Shown piece after piece: positions 49,289 through 58,407 of a stretch of 64,000 nt of DNA. The stretch's first letter is position 1; each line of letters begins with the position of its first letter. The notes beneath the pieces were generated by a model that saw only the letters and a list, made by a program, of their open reading frames with translations, was not told where the DNA came from and ran no database searches. This DNA comes from Rhizobiales bacterium UBA1912. Lineage in GTDB: Bacteria > Pseudomonadota > Alphaproteobacteria > Rhizobiales > Devosiaceae. Both the position numbers and the translations under genes were made by a program. The stretch spans positions 108,822 to 172,821 of the forward strand of contig DDGC01000004.1 of assembly GCA_002337455.1 (NCBI GenBank), read 5' to 3'.

Positions 49289-49652
49289 TTGTTCTAACCT
49301 CTTGTGAATTCAACTAAAAAAGAAAACCACGGGCGATATACTCGGCACAATTTCTCCCCGGCCGAGCGAGGAACCGAGATGGAACCTGTGGCGGTCGGCG
49401 AATATCGCCAGCGTGTTTTCGAGGGGTCGGAGGCCCCGGCGAGCGGGGCCCCGCGGCGTCCAGAGCCCGCACCGGATTCCACGCCCACACGGGTTGGAGT
49501 CGCGGCGAAGACCATTACGACGTGCTGTGCGCCGGGACGGACGGACGCCCTGGGGACGCTGGCATAGGGGCAGCGGGCGTGGCGCAGCGTGCGGCAGGTC
49601 ACCCATCCCCCTATCCCATAGTGTGCCGGTGTCCGTCCGTCCCCGCGCGGCA
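49289..49652. other. Gene-free stretch between the integrase and primase genes
   Basis: About 360 bases, very GC-rich (AGGCCCCGGCGAGCGGGGCC, GGGGACGGACGGACAC-like runs). An 87-codon frame on the + strand (49304-49567) is rich in Pro, Arg and Ala and has no ribosome site; I treat it as non-coding. It probably holds the integrase promoter. Confidence 0.4.
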
Positions 49653-52241
49653 TTAGAAGGGTTCTCCCTTTCGGGGTGGAGCTGACGCATCGGGCAGATA
49701 GGAGAGCGGTATCCCCAGTGCCCGTTTTTTGCCCAGAACCCGAAACTGGATCGGGTCCTTTGGTGTAAAGGCCCCGTCGAGCTTGCGGAGAGCGGATTGC
49801 CATGCCCTTTGTGCCCAGGGTGTGTCTCGGAACACCTCACCAAGCCCTGGGGCACCGTTTGCGATATAAAGGCCGTCATCCTCACCGCCGACCTTTATCC
49901 GCATGCCGTAGGCCGAGACGATCCGTTCCGCATCGGAATGAGCGTTGCGGCGCTCCCGTCGCTCGTCCCGGAGGGTGGCAAGCCAGTCACCAAGGGGATG
50001 CCCCTCGATGACGTGGGACAGCAGGTGATCGAAGCATTCCTGAGCATCATCGCGATGGACCTCAAGCGCATGCCGCTCGACAGCGGGAGCATATTCGGCG
50101 GCCAGCGCCCGCGCCTCCTCGTCCGATGGCGCCCTGCCGTTGAGGGCCACGAAGCCCGCGCCGATCAGGATGCTCATGTTCTGGCGATGCCTACGGTCAC
50201 CGGTCAGATGCAGATCGATGGCATCAGCAGCGGGCTGCACGAGATGGGCAAGGTCGATCATATGAGAGGCCCATGCCGAGCCGGTGGACCGAAAATAGGC
50301 TTCGTCCTCGGCAATGCGTTTGCTCACCTCACGATCGTTCTCGTGCATTTGAAGCTCGAACATCGATATGCGCGACTGATCGGCGGGCGACATTCCGCGC
50401 GGATTTATGGCGCTGAACAGGAAGGTGGTTCGCAGGCTAAAGCTCATCGCCTTGCCTTCCGGCGTGCCCCTGAGCACCGGGGTGTCCGCCGACGACGCAC
50501 TACGGGCGAGCCGTAGGATATTCCGCAGCATGTTGCCGTTCTGGTCGCTCTCGAACTCATCCAACAGGATCGGCAGACTGTCTGGGCCCAGGGTTTGCCG
50601 GATGCCCGCCTCGGTACTCTGCCCGTCCGCCGAAATGGCAAGGGGAGTGAGCACGATGGAGGCCACCGTGTGGATGGTGGTCTTACCCGAGCGGGCGGGG
50701 CCGTAGACGAAGGCGTGGGGCCGCCACGTTAGTGCGCCGCAGATTGGAGCCATCGCCAGCCAGCCGAACAAAAGCCCGGCATCTTGCGGGTTGCGCCAGC
50801 TATAGAGCCCGAGGTGATCGCGGAGGCGTTGGGCGTTAAAAGACAATCCGTCATCCAGCGAGATGCCCTCAAAGCACAGGTACAGGAACTTAGTGCTCTC
50901 GACTGGCTGCCCGAGGTTAACGACGACCTTGTCACCCTCCAGCCAGATGCCCCGTCCGCGAATGCGCAATGGATTGAACGGCCCAGCGCGACGGCAGGCC
51001 TTTATCAAGGCTTCTCCGGCAGCCCGATAATTGGTCGAGCCGGCTTTCGCACCGGGAAAACGCCGCGCCCAGAATGTCGATTCGGCCAACCCCAGCAGGT
51101 ATTGTTCCGCCAGCAATTGCTGGGCCGAGGCGAGAACGATGATCTTGCGCACAGGGTCGAGCAGGGCATAGTGTCCTTCCTTGGTGAAACCCAATGGCCT
51201 CGGGCCCGATGGACCGGGATCGTATCCGACGCCGAGCTGGATGGGCGAGGTGATCGTTCCGCGATGCGAACAGCCATGGCAGAAGCGCTCGTTGCCCGGT
51301 TCGGCCGCGATCGTCTCGCACGTCCGTGGTCCGGCTTCCTCCTGGGCGCGCTGAAGTTTTTTCTCGGCGTCTCTCTGATCGTATTTGGGGTGCCGGGCGC
51401 TGTACTCCTGGAAAATGCGCTCGCCGTCGTTGCAACGGGCCGTGATCGAAGCTGCCCCATGCCAGTTGGGCTCATCGGCGGTGGCTGCCCCCGCCCCGGT
51501 GTAATGTCCGTACCACCCGCACTCCTTTTGGATGATGGCGTGATCGGCGCGACCGCGAACGGTTGCCTTTCGGGCCTCATCTTCCAGCGATGGTAAAGCT
51601 TGTTCTAGATCGGTAAGTGACAGCCGGTTTTCAGGGTTATACTCGATCACAGTGACCGGCTTGGGCGTGCCCGACTTGTGATTGAAGGACCCCGGCACTC
51701 GAAAGACACGGGCAAGATCGAACACGCTGTCGATCTCATACCCCGCGCGCTCGAAGTGCTTGGCCAAGCGGCGGCCAAAATGGCGCAGGATAGCCTGAGC
51801 CTTGCGGCGGTCGTCGCGATTGCGGATCACCAGGGGCGTGTCGAGCTTGAAGAGGACATGCAACCCATTGCCGCTGTTTTGAATCAGGAACGGCTGATGA
51901 TCGAACGATCGCAACACAGGCATCGCGGTTTCTGCATTTGGTGGGTACCGCTTCGCGCTATCCTTTGCGTTGGCGAAATCGATATCGACAAAGAGGCCGG
52001 GGAGCATCATGGCCGTATCGTTCGATCCGCGTGACGCGGGGCCGAGGTCGGCAGGTTGAGTGCTCAGACCGACATAAAGGTCCTCGGAGAGCATCCTCGC
52101 TTTCACGTCCTCGACGAGCCGGGAAATATTCCACGGCCCGTACGAACTTGTTTTCTTGGTCTTACCGCTCCAGAGCTTCAAGTCGTCCTCGAAAGGAGCA
52201 GACCAGAACTCAATGATAAAATTGTGCAGGGAAAAGCTCAT
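49653..52241 (-). CDS. Archaeo-eukaryotic-type primase with SF3/DUF927-like helicase
   Basis: 862-residue replication protein of the type carried by phage satellites and plasmids. The N-terminal part has the primase-polymerase motifs LFVDIDFANAK (DxD metal site, about residue 80), SGNGLHVLFK (sxH) and RVFRVPGSFNHK. A cysteine cluster C-x13-C-x2-C (near residue 350, CETIAAEPGNERFCHGC...) looks zinc-binding. The C-terminal ATPase has Walker A YGPARSGKTTIH and Walker B ILLDEFESDQN. The ATG at 52241 overlaps the TGA of the small HTH gene. The residues upstream of this ATG are not coding. Confidence 0.8.
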   Translation of the reverse strand: MSFSLHNFIIEFWSAPFEDDLKLWSGKTKKTSSYGPWNISRLVEDVKARMLSEDLYVGLSTQPADLGPASRGSNDTAMMLPGLFVDIDFANAKDSAKRYPPNAETAMPVLRSFDHQPFLIQNSGNGLHVLFKLDTPLVIRNRDDRRKAQAILRHFGRRLAKHFERAGYEIDSVFDLARVFRVPGSFNHKSGTPKPVTVIEYNPENRLSLTDLEQALPSLEDEARKATVRGRADHAIIQKECGWYGHYTGAGAATADEPNWHGAASITARCNDGERIFQEYSARHPKYDQRDAEKKLQRAQEEAGPRTCETIAAEPGNERFCHGCSHRGTITSPIQLGVGYDPGPSGPRPLGFTKEGHYALLDPVRKIIVLASAQQLLAEQYLLGLAESTFWARRFPGAKAGSTNYRAAGEALIKACRRAGPFNPLRIRGRGIWLEGDKVVVNLGQPVESTKFLYLCFEGISLDDGLSFNAQRLRDHLGLYSWRNPQDAGLLFGWLAMAPICGALTWRPHAFVYGPARSGKTTIHTVASIVLTPLAISADGQSTEAGIRQTLGPDSLPILLDEFESDQNGNMLRNILRLARSASSADTPVLRGTPEGKAMSFSLRTTFLFSAINPRGMSPADQSRISMFELQMHENDREVSKRIAEDEAYFRSTGSAWASHMIDLAHLVQPAADAIDLHLTGDRRHRQNMSILIGAGFVALNGRAPSDEEARALAAEYAPAVERHALEVHRDDAQECFDHLLSHVIEGHPLGDWLATLRDERRERRNAHSDAERIVSAYGMRIKVGGEDDGLYIANGAPGLGEVFRDTPWAQRAWQSALRKLDGAFTPKDPIQFRVLGKKRALGIPLSYLPDASAPPRKGEPF

Positions 52242-52489
52242 TGACCGCCCCCGATCTTCGAGGCTTCGATTGCCGCGATCACTTCGGAAAGGCGCACAAG
52301 CTTGCGGCCATTGAACGGGGCGTACGCAGGGATAATGCCTGCTTTTACCGCTCGGCGGAGAGCCCAGAGATGCACGCCGAGCTTTTCGGCTGCGACATTG
52401 AGCGTTACTAATTTTTCGGGTGAATGCACTTCCATCATCTCTCGTAAAAGGCGGAGATGATGGGGGGCGTAAGCCACTGCACCGCGCAT
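52238..52489 (-). CDS. Small HTH protein of the AlpA/excisionase type
   Basis: 83 residues with one helix-turn-helix (VTLNVAAEKLGVHLWALRRA, VKAGIIPAYAPFNGRKLVRL, about 28-75) of the MerR/AlpA/Xis-like shape. In P4-like and other satellites such proteins drive integrase expression or aid excision, and here it is co-translated with the primase. An internal start 17 or 18 codons in is also possible. Confidence 0.7.
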   Translation of the reverse strand: MRGAVAYAPHHLRLLREMMEVHSPEKLVTLNVAAEKLGVHLWALRRAVKAGIIPAYAPFNGRKLVRLSEVIAAIEASKIGGGQ

Positions 52490-52810
52490 CTCCGCCCTGT
52501 TTCAAGTCAGGGTGAAAATGCAACCGGCAGCGCTACGTAGAGCTTCTCAACCGTGCGCTCGGCTCTCGCCTTACGCGTAGGTTGTTATGTCTTTGAGCAC
52601 CACGACACGAAGGCAGTCGGTTTAAACTGCGAACCACAATTGCTTCGTCAGTCGCCCGGCAACGCTAGCGGATGTTCCCTCGCAGTGAAAGCAATATCTT
52701 GATGTTCTTGTTTTGTGGCCCGAAGTACAACTTCATAGTTGGAGGCGCGGAGCGACAACTGGTTTCCCCCTCCCCCTACCGGGTGAGGGTGCCATAGGTC
52801 CGGGACCACT

Positions 52811-52858
52811 GTCACCACCGTCACGCCGCCACACGGTGACGCTGTGCTGGCGGTGACG
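52811..52858. repeat. Candidate iterons (CGTCACC family, both strands)
   Basis: GTCACC (52811) and CCGTCAC (52818) on the + strand and GGTGACG twice (52835-52841, 52852-52858), so four related heptamers in 48 bases, two in each direction. A binding array for a replication or control protein is inferred. Confidence 0.4.
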
Positions 52859-53150
52859 GCACCTAGCCGGGCTACACAGCTACTTTTTGGAGGGGGAAGG
52901 GTGGCCTCCATGCTCCCGCGCACGTAGCTGCCGCTGCCACTAAAGCTGCCATGGGGCGTGTATAGGTTGAATGCGGGTGAAGCGCACTAAGCGGTAAAGG
53001 TTGGCATATGCTCCCTATAACTTCGTCGCATGATCTTGCGTCTTCGTTCAAGCGCGCGGGTCAGGGTCAAGGCCTGCTTAGCACGGGCGGCTACTACGAA
53101 TATCGCGCTGCTTTACTAACGGGCAAGATAGCACCAAATTGAAAGACTCA

Positions 53151-53178
53151 TTTACCAACTCGTTGGAGCATTGGTAAA
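53151..53178. promoter_or_regulatory. Perfect inverted repeat just upstream of the NACHT gene
   Basis: TTTACCAA (53151-53158) and TTGGTAAA (53171-53178), 8-bp arms with a 12-base spacer, ending 8 bases before the ATG at 53187. It lies in the 5' untranslated region, so it can act as an operator or as an mRNA hairpin that hides the start. No clear ribosome site is present. Confidence 0.5.
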
Positions 53179-53186
53179 ACAGCAGA

Positions 53187-56100
53187 ATGAGCACGAAATT
53201 CTATCTCCCTCGCACACTCACGTGTGGTGAAAAGGCATATAGCGAGGCGGCGTTGCTAGATGCTTCTAGTTACGCTGTTATCTTGGCCGAACCCGGAGGC
53301 GGAAAAACGGAGCTTATGGGCAGTCTCGCGCGACAGCTAGGTGTGACAGCGGTAACCGCAAGTAAGTTTGGATATGTGGGAGCTCGATCGACCGGTGGTC
53401 CGCTTGTAATTGATGCATTTGATGAGTTAGCAAAGGTCGACTCGTCAGGCATTTATAAGCTGTTAACCGAAGCCGAGGCGGCTAAACCAACCCATGTATA
53501 CTTGTCTAGTCGGTCCAGCGAGTGGAGCCAGGCAGCCACAAATGCATTCAAAGACTTCCTCGGCAATTCGCCCTTGGTTGTCCGATTGCGTGAGTTTGAC
53601 GAAATAGAACAGAGTTCTATGTTCGAAAATCATTTACCGGGAGAGGACTTCGCAGCCTTCCAGACCGAAGTTGCCCGTTTTGGTCTAGAAGCGCTTCTCC
53701 CGAACCCTCAGTTTCTCACGCTTTTCGCTGATGCCTATATCGAGAGCGGACGAAATTTCACGGACAAACATTCAATTTTTGCTCAAGCGGTCGAACGTCT
53801 GGCGAAAGATACAAGCACCAACATAACCAGAACCAGCCCCATTCTGTCGGCACCTCAAAAGATTGAGCTCGCCTCCGAAGTCTTTGCTAAGCTCCTATTG
53901 TCGGGTGCAGAGGGAGTCGCCACGAGCGAAGCTATGGAAGACCGAATGTATCCCTTGCTGGCCACATTATTTGACGCAGGCAAAGGGGCTGAAGTTATTT
54001 TAGCGACGAGGCTTTTTAAACCAACTGACAGTGAAGACCAACATGCCGCTGTTCATAAGATTGTCGCTGAGTACTGCGCTGCGGGGTACCTGACCAAGCG
54101 GATTTCCGACCCAGCCGACCCATTAACCTTGTCGAAGTGTCTGCCGATTATTGCCCCTAACTCCGTAGTACGGGATGAACTCCGTGGGCTTCTCGGTTGG
54201 ATGGCGTCTCTGGGGGATAAAACTATCGAACAGGCGACCATTGACCTGGACCCCTACGCGGTACTTGCCAACGGAGATCCTTCTCAGCTTGCGCCTTCCT
54301 CGAAGCGTCTTCTTCTCGACAAACTTAAGGACGTCGAAAACACTGACCCTTATTTCCGTAGGGGGGATTTCTGGCGTAGGTTTAGTGTCGCAGGTTTCTT
54401 CACGCGAGAAGTGGTAGACGAAATTAGGTCGCTACTGGCGCGCACCGCTGACGGCCATCTCCGCGATCTTATGCTTGAGCTTCTGGCGGGCTCCCCAGCA
54501 ATACCGGATCTTGCCGATGTGGTTCGCCAACTCGTTCTGTCGCCGAACGAAAGCGAGAACACCCGTTTTCTAGCAAGTAAATGCTTGCTCGATCTGGAAG
54601 GTCATGATCACAGGGCCGATTTGGCTATACTTTTTTTCGAAGCTAGTCAGACGTCTCTCAAGGTTGCGGCTAAAACCATCGAGCATTTGGGTAGCAAAAC
54701 ATTTAGCATCAAACATCTCTCAAGCTTTTTTCGAGCTTGTGCTCATCTATACCCCCGCCGTCAAGACGGACGTGAGCGCACGATGGGGGGACGTTACTTC
54801 ATCAAACGTTTGATTTCGACTTTGGATCTCGAAACGATACAAGGGCTTTTGAACGAAATAACACCAACTATATTCTGCAAATGTGGGCACAAGGCTTATA
54901 GGTGCGACTGCCGGAATGGCATCAGTAAAATTTCTGGCATAATGTTAGACCGCTACTTCCAAATGGCTTTGCCACCATATGATCCAGAATGCTTATGGAA
55001 ATGGCTTGAGAACCTGAATTTCCGCGATTCTAATAGCTCGGAGCAAAGCAAAGCAGTTCAAGCACTTCGTGACGATGATCGAATTCGGCAAGGGATTATC
55101 GCTCATGTTTTCGAAAAACTGACTGATAGAGACCAAATTTTTGAGACCAAGCTCCACAAGTTCGAATTCAATTCACATTCTGGCCTTCACTTCCAACCCG
55201 ACGATTACAAATTTGTGGTTGATTTGGCGTTCGATGCTAATAACCCCACCTTGTGGGCCTGCTTCATCGCGAACCATGATTTTGGTCCCAGTAAGAATCG
55301 CAAAGGGTCCCATGCGTTGCGGAGACATATGCGAGAACAAGCCGCCAAAAATCCTGAATTCATGCGGCAATGGAAAAAATATGGTCGGACGGCGGCACGC
55401 TACGAGAAGGAGACGAAAACACTAAATGCGAAGCACGTACGCCGTATGAAGCGGTACGAAGTTCACCAAGACATCGTCAACGACGCGAACATTAAGTACG
55501 TAAACGACAACCGTAAGGTAATTGAGAGCGGTCAGCACTGGAGCTGCCTCGTCCGCTTTGCCCAGCTTACACTTCTTAGCCCAGAGAAAATTGTAAGGGA
55601 GTTTGGCAATGAGAAGCTTGTGCGAACCGCACTACGGAACTCGTTAGATTTTATTGCAGATTCGATTCCTGATCTGGAAGAGCTTGCGGGGCTACAGTGT
55701 GCGTCGAAGTTTTTGCAATCCGAGATGATCCTTTACGCTGCTTGTATGGAGATCATGCGGGAGAACGGCGCTCTAGAGTCGGTTGATTTACGGCTTTTGA
55801 GGGCACTAAGAACGAATATCGATATGCACTATGACGCTGTATCAGACGACGATCGAGGTGCCATGCGCGCCGAAGTTGACCGTATCCTTTTTCCCGGAAT
55901 TGAAAGTGCCGAAAGCTATCTGCGTCACTATCTTGAGCCACAACTTATGCGGTCGGGATGCACAAATACCAAGGTATGGGCGCTTCGCAGCGATGTAGCG
56001 TTTGAGTCGCTGCGGGGAACATTGTCTCTCGAGTGGCTTAGGCGATTTCGTGGAACGTCACTGGACGCAATAGACACTCTTTTCGAAATCGCTGCTGAAT

Positions 56101-57218
56101 TTGGCGACCGTAAAGAGTTGAATAGCATCATCGCAGACCGGTGTGCTGAATTTATGTTTTTTTGGCCCGACCCCACGGGGAATGAGGATATTGAACAAAA
56201 GCGATGCTTTTGGTTCCTCCGCGCCTTCTATTTCTTGGACGACGAGCTCCGCTTTTGTTGGGAATGGATCAAGGCAGACAGAGAAACAGTCCTGTTGCTT
56301 CACGAGCGGTCTAGTTCGATCCATCGAAGTGAATATCCGACATGGCCAAAACTGACATCTATAAAGGTTGAGGCTATCCTAGACGCCTTTATTGCTTGTT
56401 GGCCCAAGGTGGAATTGGCTGATCATTGGGGCACGGATAGCCCGAAGGAAGAAAATGCATATCGCTTCCTGACAGGCATAATTTGGACAATTGATTCGGA
56501 CGATCCTGATCTAGCTATCCCTGTCCTGGACCGTCTTCTTAAAGATGATCGGTTCGCAGATTTGCGTAGCGAATTGAGAAGCATACGTGCGGGCCAACTA
56601 CGCAAGAGGGCCCTTAGAGATTTTTCGCCACCGGCACCCCGGGAAATCGTAGCCCGGCTTGACCAAGATTCTGTGGTTACCGTGGAAGGGTTACGTCAAC
56701 GCGTGGTCCAAGAACTGGAGGATTTCCAAAAGGCGATTAATGGTGGCGAATTTAACTCTGCTGACCGCTTTTACGAAAAGCGCGTGCGGCTAGGCGAAGT
56801 GCGATCGACTGAGATTATTGCCGAACGATTAAATCTCAGGCTCGAGCCACAGGGCATCTCAATCACGCCCGAGCATCAACTGAAAGGCGCGGCGAGATGT
56901 GATTTTACCGTTACCAAGCTCCTCGGGGGGAAGCGACGTCTCTTAGTCACAGAAGTGAAAGGACAATGGCACAAGGAACTGTATTCAGCGGCATCGGCTC
57001 AACTGCACGAACGATACGCCATTCATCCCGATGCGGAACAGCAAGGAATCTACCTCGTAATCTGGTTCGGGCCGAGGGAAAAAGTTGCGGGGCTTAAGTC
57101 CCACACGATTAAGAATGCTAAGGAACTTAGGGATAGCGTTGAAGCGACGCTTCCTGCTCGCCTGAGAGGGTTCGTGGATGTTTTTGTTCTCGATGTGTCT
57201 CGGCATAGCTTGGAATAG
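53187..57218 (+). CDS. NACHT-like STAND ATPase with C-terminal PD-(D/E)xK nuclease signature
   Basis: 1343 residues. The N-terminal ATPase has Walker A AEPGGGKTEL (34-43), Walker B LVIDAFDEL (73-81) and a sensor-like VYLSSRSSE (104-112). LPNPQFLTLFADAYIE (about 171-186) is as in NACHT winged-helix regions. The middle (about 300-1200) is helical and may be a repeat sensor. A CxC-x6-CxC motif lies at Cys564/566/573/575. Near the C-terminus Asp1239 ... Glu1256-Val-Lys1258 follows the order of a PD-(D/E)xK nuclease active site (RCDFTV, TEVKGQWHKEL). By analogy to bacterial STAND systems it would sense a phage part and then cut DNA. Codons are visibly more AT-rich than the backbone. The sensor target is unknown. 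Confidence 0.7.
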   Translation: MSTKFYLPRTLTCGEKAYSEAALLDASSYAVILAEPGGGKTELMGSLARQLGVTAVTASKFGYVGARSTGGPLVIDAFDELAKVDSSGIYKLLTEAEAAKPTHVYLSSRSSEWSQAATNAFKDFLGNSPLVVRLREFDEIEQSSMFENHLPGEDFAAFQTEVARFGLEALLPNPQFLTLFADAYIESGRNFTDKHSIFAQAVERLAKDTSTNITRTSPILSAPQKIELASEVFAKLLLSGAEGVATSEAMEDRMYPLLATLFDAGKGAEVILATRLFKPTDSEDQHAAVHKIVAEYCAAGYLTKRISDPADPLTLSKCLPIIAPNSVVRDELRGLLGWMASLGDKTIEQATIDLDPYAVLANGDPSQLAPSSKRLLLDKLKDVENTDPYFRRGDFWRRFSVAGFFTREVVDEIRSLLARTADGHLRDLMLELLAGSPAIPDLADVVRQLVLSPNESENTRFLASKCLLDLEGHDHRADLAILFFEASQTSLKVAAKTIEHLGSKTFSIKHLSSFFRACAHLYPRRQDGRERTMGGRYFIKRLISTLDLETIQGLLNEITPTIFCKCGHKAYRCDCRNGISKISGIMLDRYFQMALPPYDPECLWKWLENLNFRDSNSSEQSKAVQALRDDDRIRQGIIAHVFEKLTDRDQIFETKLHKFEFNSHSGLHFQPDDYKFVVDLAFDANNPTLWACFIANHDFGPSKNRKGSHALRRHMREQAAKNPEFMRQWKKYGRTAARYEKETKTLNAKHVRRMKRYEVHQDIVNDANIKYVNDNRKVIESGQHWSCLVRFAQLTLLSPEKIVREFGNEKLVRTALRNSLDFIADSIPDLEELAGLQCASKFLQSEMILYAACMEIMRENGALESVDLRLLRALRTNIDMHYDAVSDDDRGAMRAEVDRILFPGIESAESYLRHYLEPQLMRSGCTNTKVWALRSDVAFESLRGTLSLEWLRRFRGTSLDAIDTLFEIAAEFGDRKELNSIIADRCAEFMFFWPDPTGNEDIEQKRCFWFLRAFYFLDDELRFCWEWIKADRETVLLLHERSSSIHRSEYPTWPKLTSIKVEAILDAFIACWPKVELADHWGTDSPKEENAYRFLTGIIWTIDSDDPDLAIPVLDRLLKDDRFADLRSELRSIRAGQLRKRALRDFSPPAPREIVARLDQDSVVTVEGLRQRVVQELEDFQKAINGGEFNSADRFYEKRVRLGEVRSTEIIAERLNLRLEPQGISITPEHQLKGAARCDFTVTKLLGGKRRLLVTEVKGQWHKELYSAASAQLHERYAIHPDAEQQGIYLVIWFGPREKVAGLKSHTIKNAKELRDSVEATLPARLRGFVDVFVLDVSRHSLE

Positions 57219-57250
57219 AGTTGTAGTGATGGCGTGCGAAAATAGGCGGA

Positions 57251-58405
57251 TTATGCGTCTTGAATATCTAACTGCGCACGAATTTCGCCCCGGACCATTA
57301 GCTTCGCAAAGCGGCGATAGTCATCATATGACCGTTGCCAACGGCCTGCGACGATCGATGGGTGCACCTTAGCACGCGCGGCAACTTCCCGAACCTCGTC
57401 CGCCGTCAGCTCAGGATGGTCGGCGACACGCCAAATGTTGGACGGAATGAGGGCGTCCTGGGCAAACTTGTCCGCCTCGCGCTCGATGTCATCATCTCCT
57501 TTAACGTCGAGGTCATCAACGATCACCGGAGCGTCGGGTTTCAGATGTTTGGCGACGTGGCAAAACTCATGCAGCACCGTGAACCAGAAATTGTCTAATC
57601 GATCATGTCGAACCGTGACGGCGATGATCGGCGCCTTGTCCGAACGACACATTGCAGCGCCGTCAAGATAGGTGCCAGGAAGATGAGGCAGCGCAATAAA
57701 CACAACGCCCCATTTGGCAAGCTTGTCGGCGACCTTTGTCGGGCCATTATTCTCGCAACTTAACGCAGCGAGCTTGCGGGCTTCATCCATCCCGAGCTTA
57801 GCCTTGAGAGGACATACGTCAACGGTTTGAGCCTTGATCTGAACCGCCGCGCACCATGCCTCAAGCGCTGCAAGGTCCGTCTTAGCATTCGTCCGTTCGG
57901 TTCGCGTCTTGCGCATAAGAGGAAGCGGCGATGCTCCACCGAAGGCGCGCTCCACAAATGCTTCTGTGTCCTCTTTAGGCCACATCAGACGGAAAGCTTT
58001 GAGCTTGCGTAGCGCAGCTGGAGCAGGTGTTGCCTTGTTCTTTGTCAGTTGTTCAGGGATACCGAGAAGGACATCCGCAGGGATATCGAGATGATGATGT
58101 AGCGCCCTCATCATGTCGACCGTCAGGGAACGCGTGCCGGAGAGAATTTCGGAAACCCGAGAGCGCGGGCCCAAATAGGCTTCAAGGTCTCGGGGCTTAA
58201 GGCCTTGTTGCTGCATCCGAAAGCGAATGGCTTCAACGGGTGTTGGTGGGGTCGATGGATATTTCCGTCTTTCCCATTGCTCAATCAGGGCCTGCAGGAC
58301 TTCCAGTTCATCGCGATCGGCGGATTTCGAACTCTCGATGAGTACCACTGCTCGGCTTATCGCGTTCTCATAGTCTCGATCGTTACGAATGGGGCGGACG
58401 GTCAA
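57251..58405 (-). CDS. HTH plus ImmA/IrrE-type metallopeptidase fusion (HigA-like antitoxin)
   Basis: 384 residues. Residues about 55-120 form an XRE-type HTH (VEAIRFRMQQQGLKPRDLEA, LGPRSRVSEILSGTRSLTVD). The C-terminal half is an ImmA/IrrE (DUF955) zinc-peptidase domain with VLHEFCHVAKH (HExxH metal motif) and EREADKFAQDALIP further down. It pairs with the HigB-type gene 2 bases upstream. In such pairs this protein both represses the operon and neutralises the toxin; the peptidase may cut a repressor or itself on stress, which is inference. Confidence 0.85.
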   Translation of the reverse strand: MTVRPIRNDRDYENAISRAVVLIESSKSADRDELEVLQALIEQWERRKYPSTPPTPVEAIRFRMQQQGLKPRDLEAYLGPRSRVSEILSGTRSLTVDMMRALHHHLDIPADVLLGIPEQLTKNKATPAPAALRKLKAFRLMWPKEDTEAFVERAFGGASPLPLMRKTRTERTNAKTDLAALEAWCAAVQIKAQTVDVCPLKAKLGMDEARKLAALSCENNGPTKVADKLAKWGVVFIALPHLPGTYLDGAAMCRSDKAPIIAVTVRHDRLDNFWFTVLHEFCHVAKHLKPDAPVIVDDLDVKGDDDIEREADKFAQDALIPSNIWRVADHPELTADEVREVAARAKVHPSIVAGRWQRSYDDYRRFAKLMVRGEIRAQLDIQDA

Positions 58406-58407
58406 GG

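Larger units (their letters stand above)
52490..53186. other. Long non-coding region between the HTH/primase genes and the NACHT gene
   Basis: About 700 bases without a convincing gene; a 91-codon frame on the minus strand (52648-52923) has no domain and is rich in Pro and Val. It holds a cluster of CGTCACC-like heptamers (52811-52858) and, next to the NACHT gene, a perfect inverted repeat (53151-53178). The place and content suit a replication origin or regulatory region for the primase. Confidence 0.5.

Noticed and set aside
49304..49567. 87-codon frame beside the integrase start
   Set aside because: Pro/Arg/Ala-rich, no ribosome site and no domain; it lies in a GC-rich promoter region.
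52648..52923. 91-codon minus-strand frame in the long non-coding region
   Set aside because: Low-complexity composition and no domain; it spans the iteron-like cluster.
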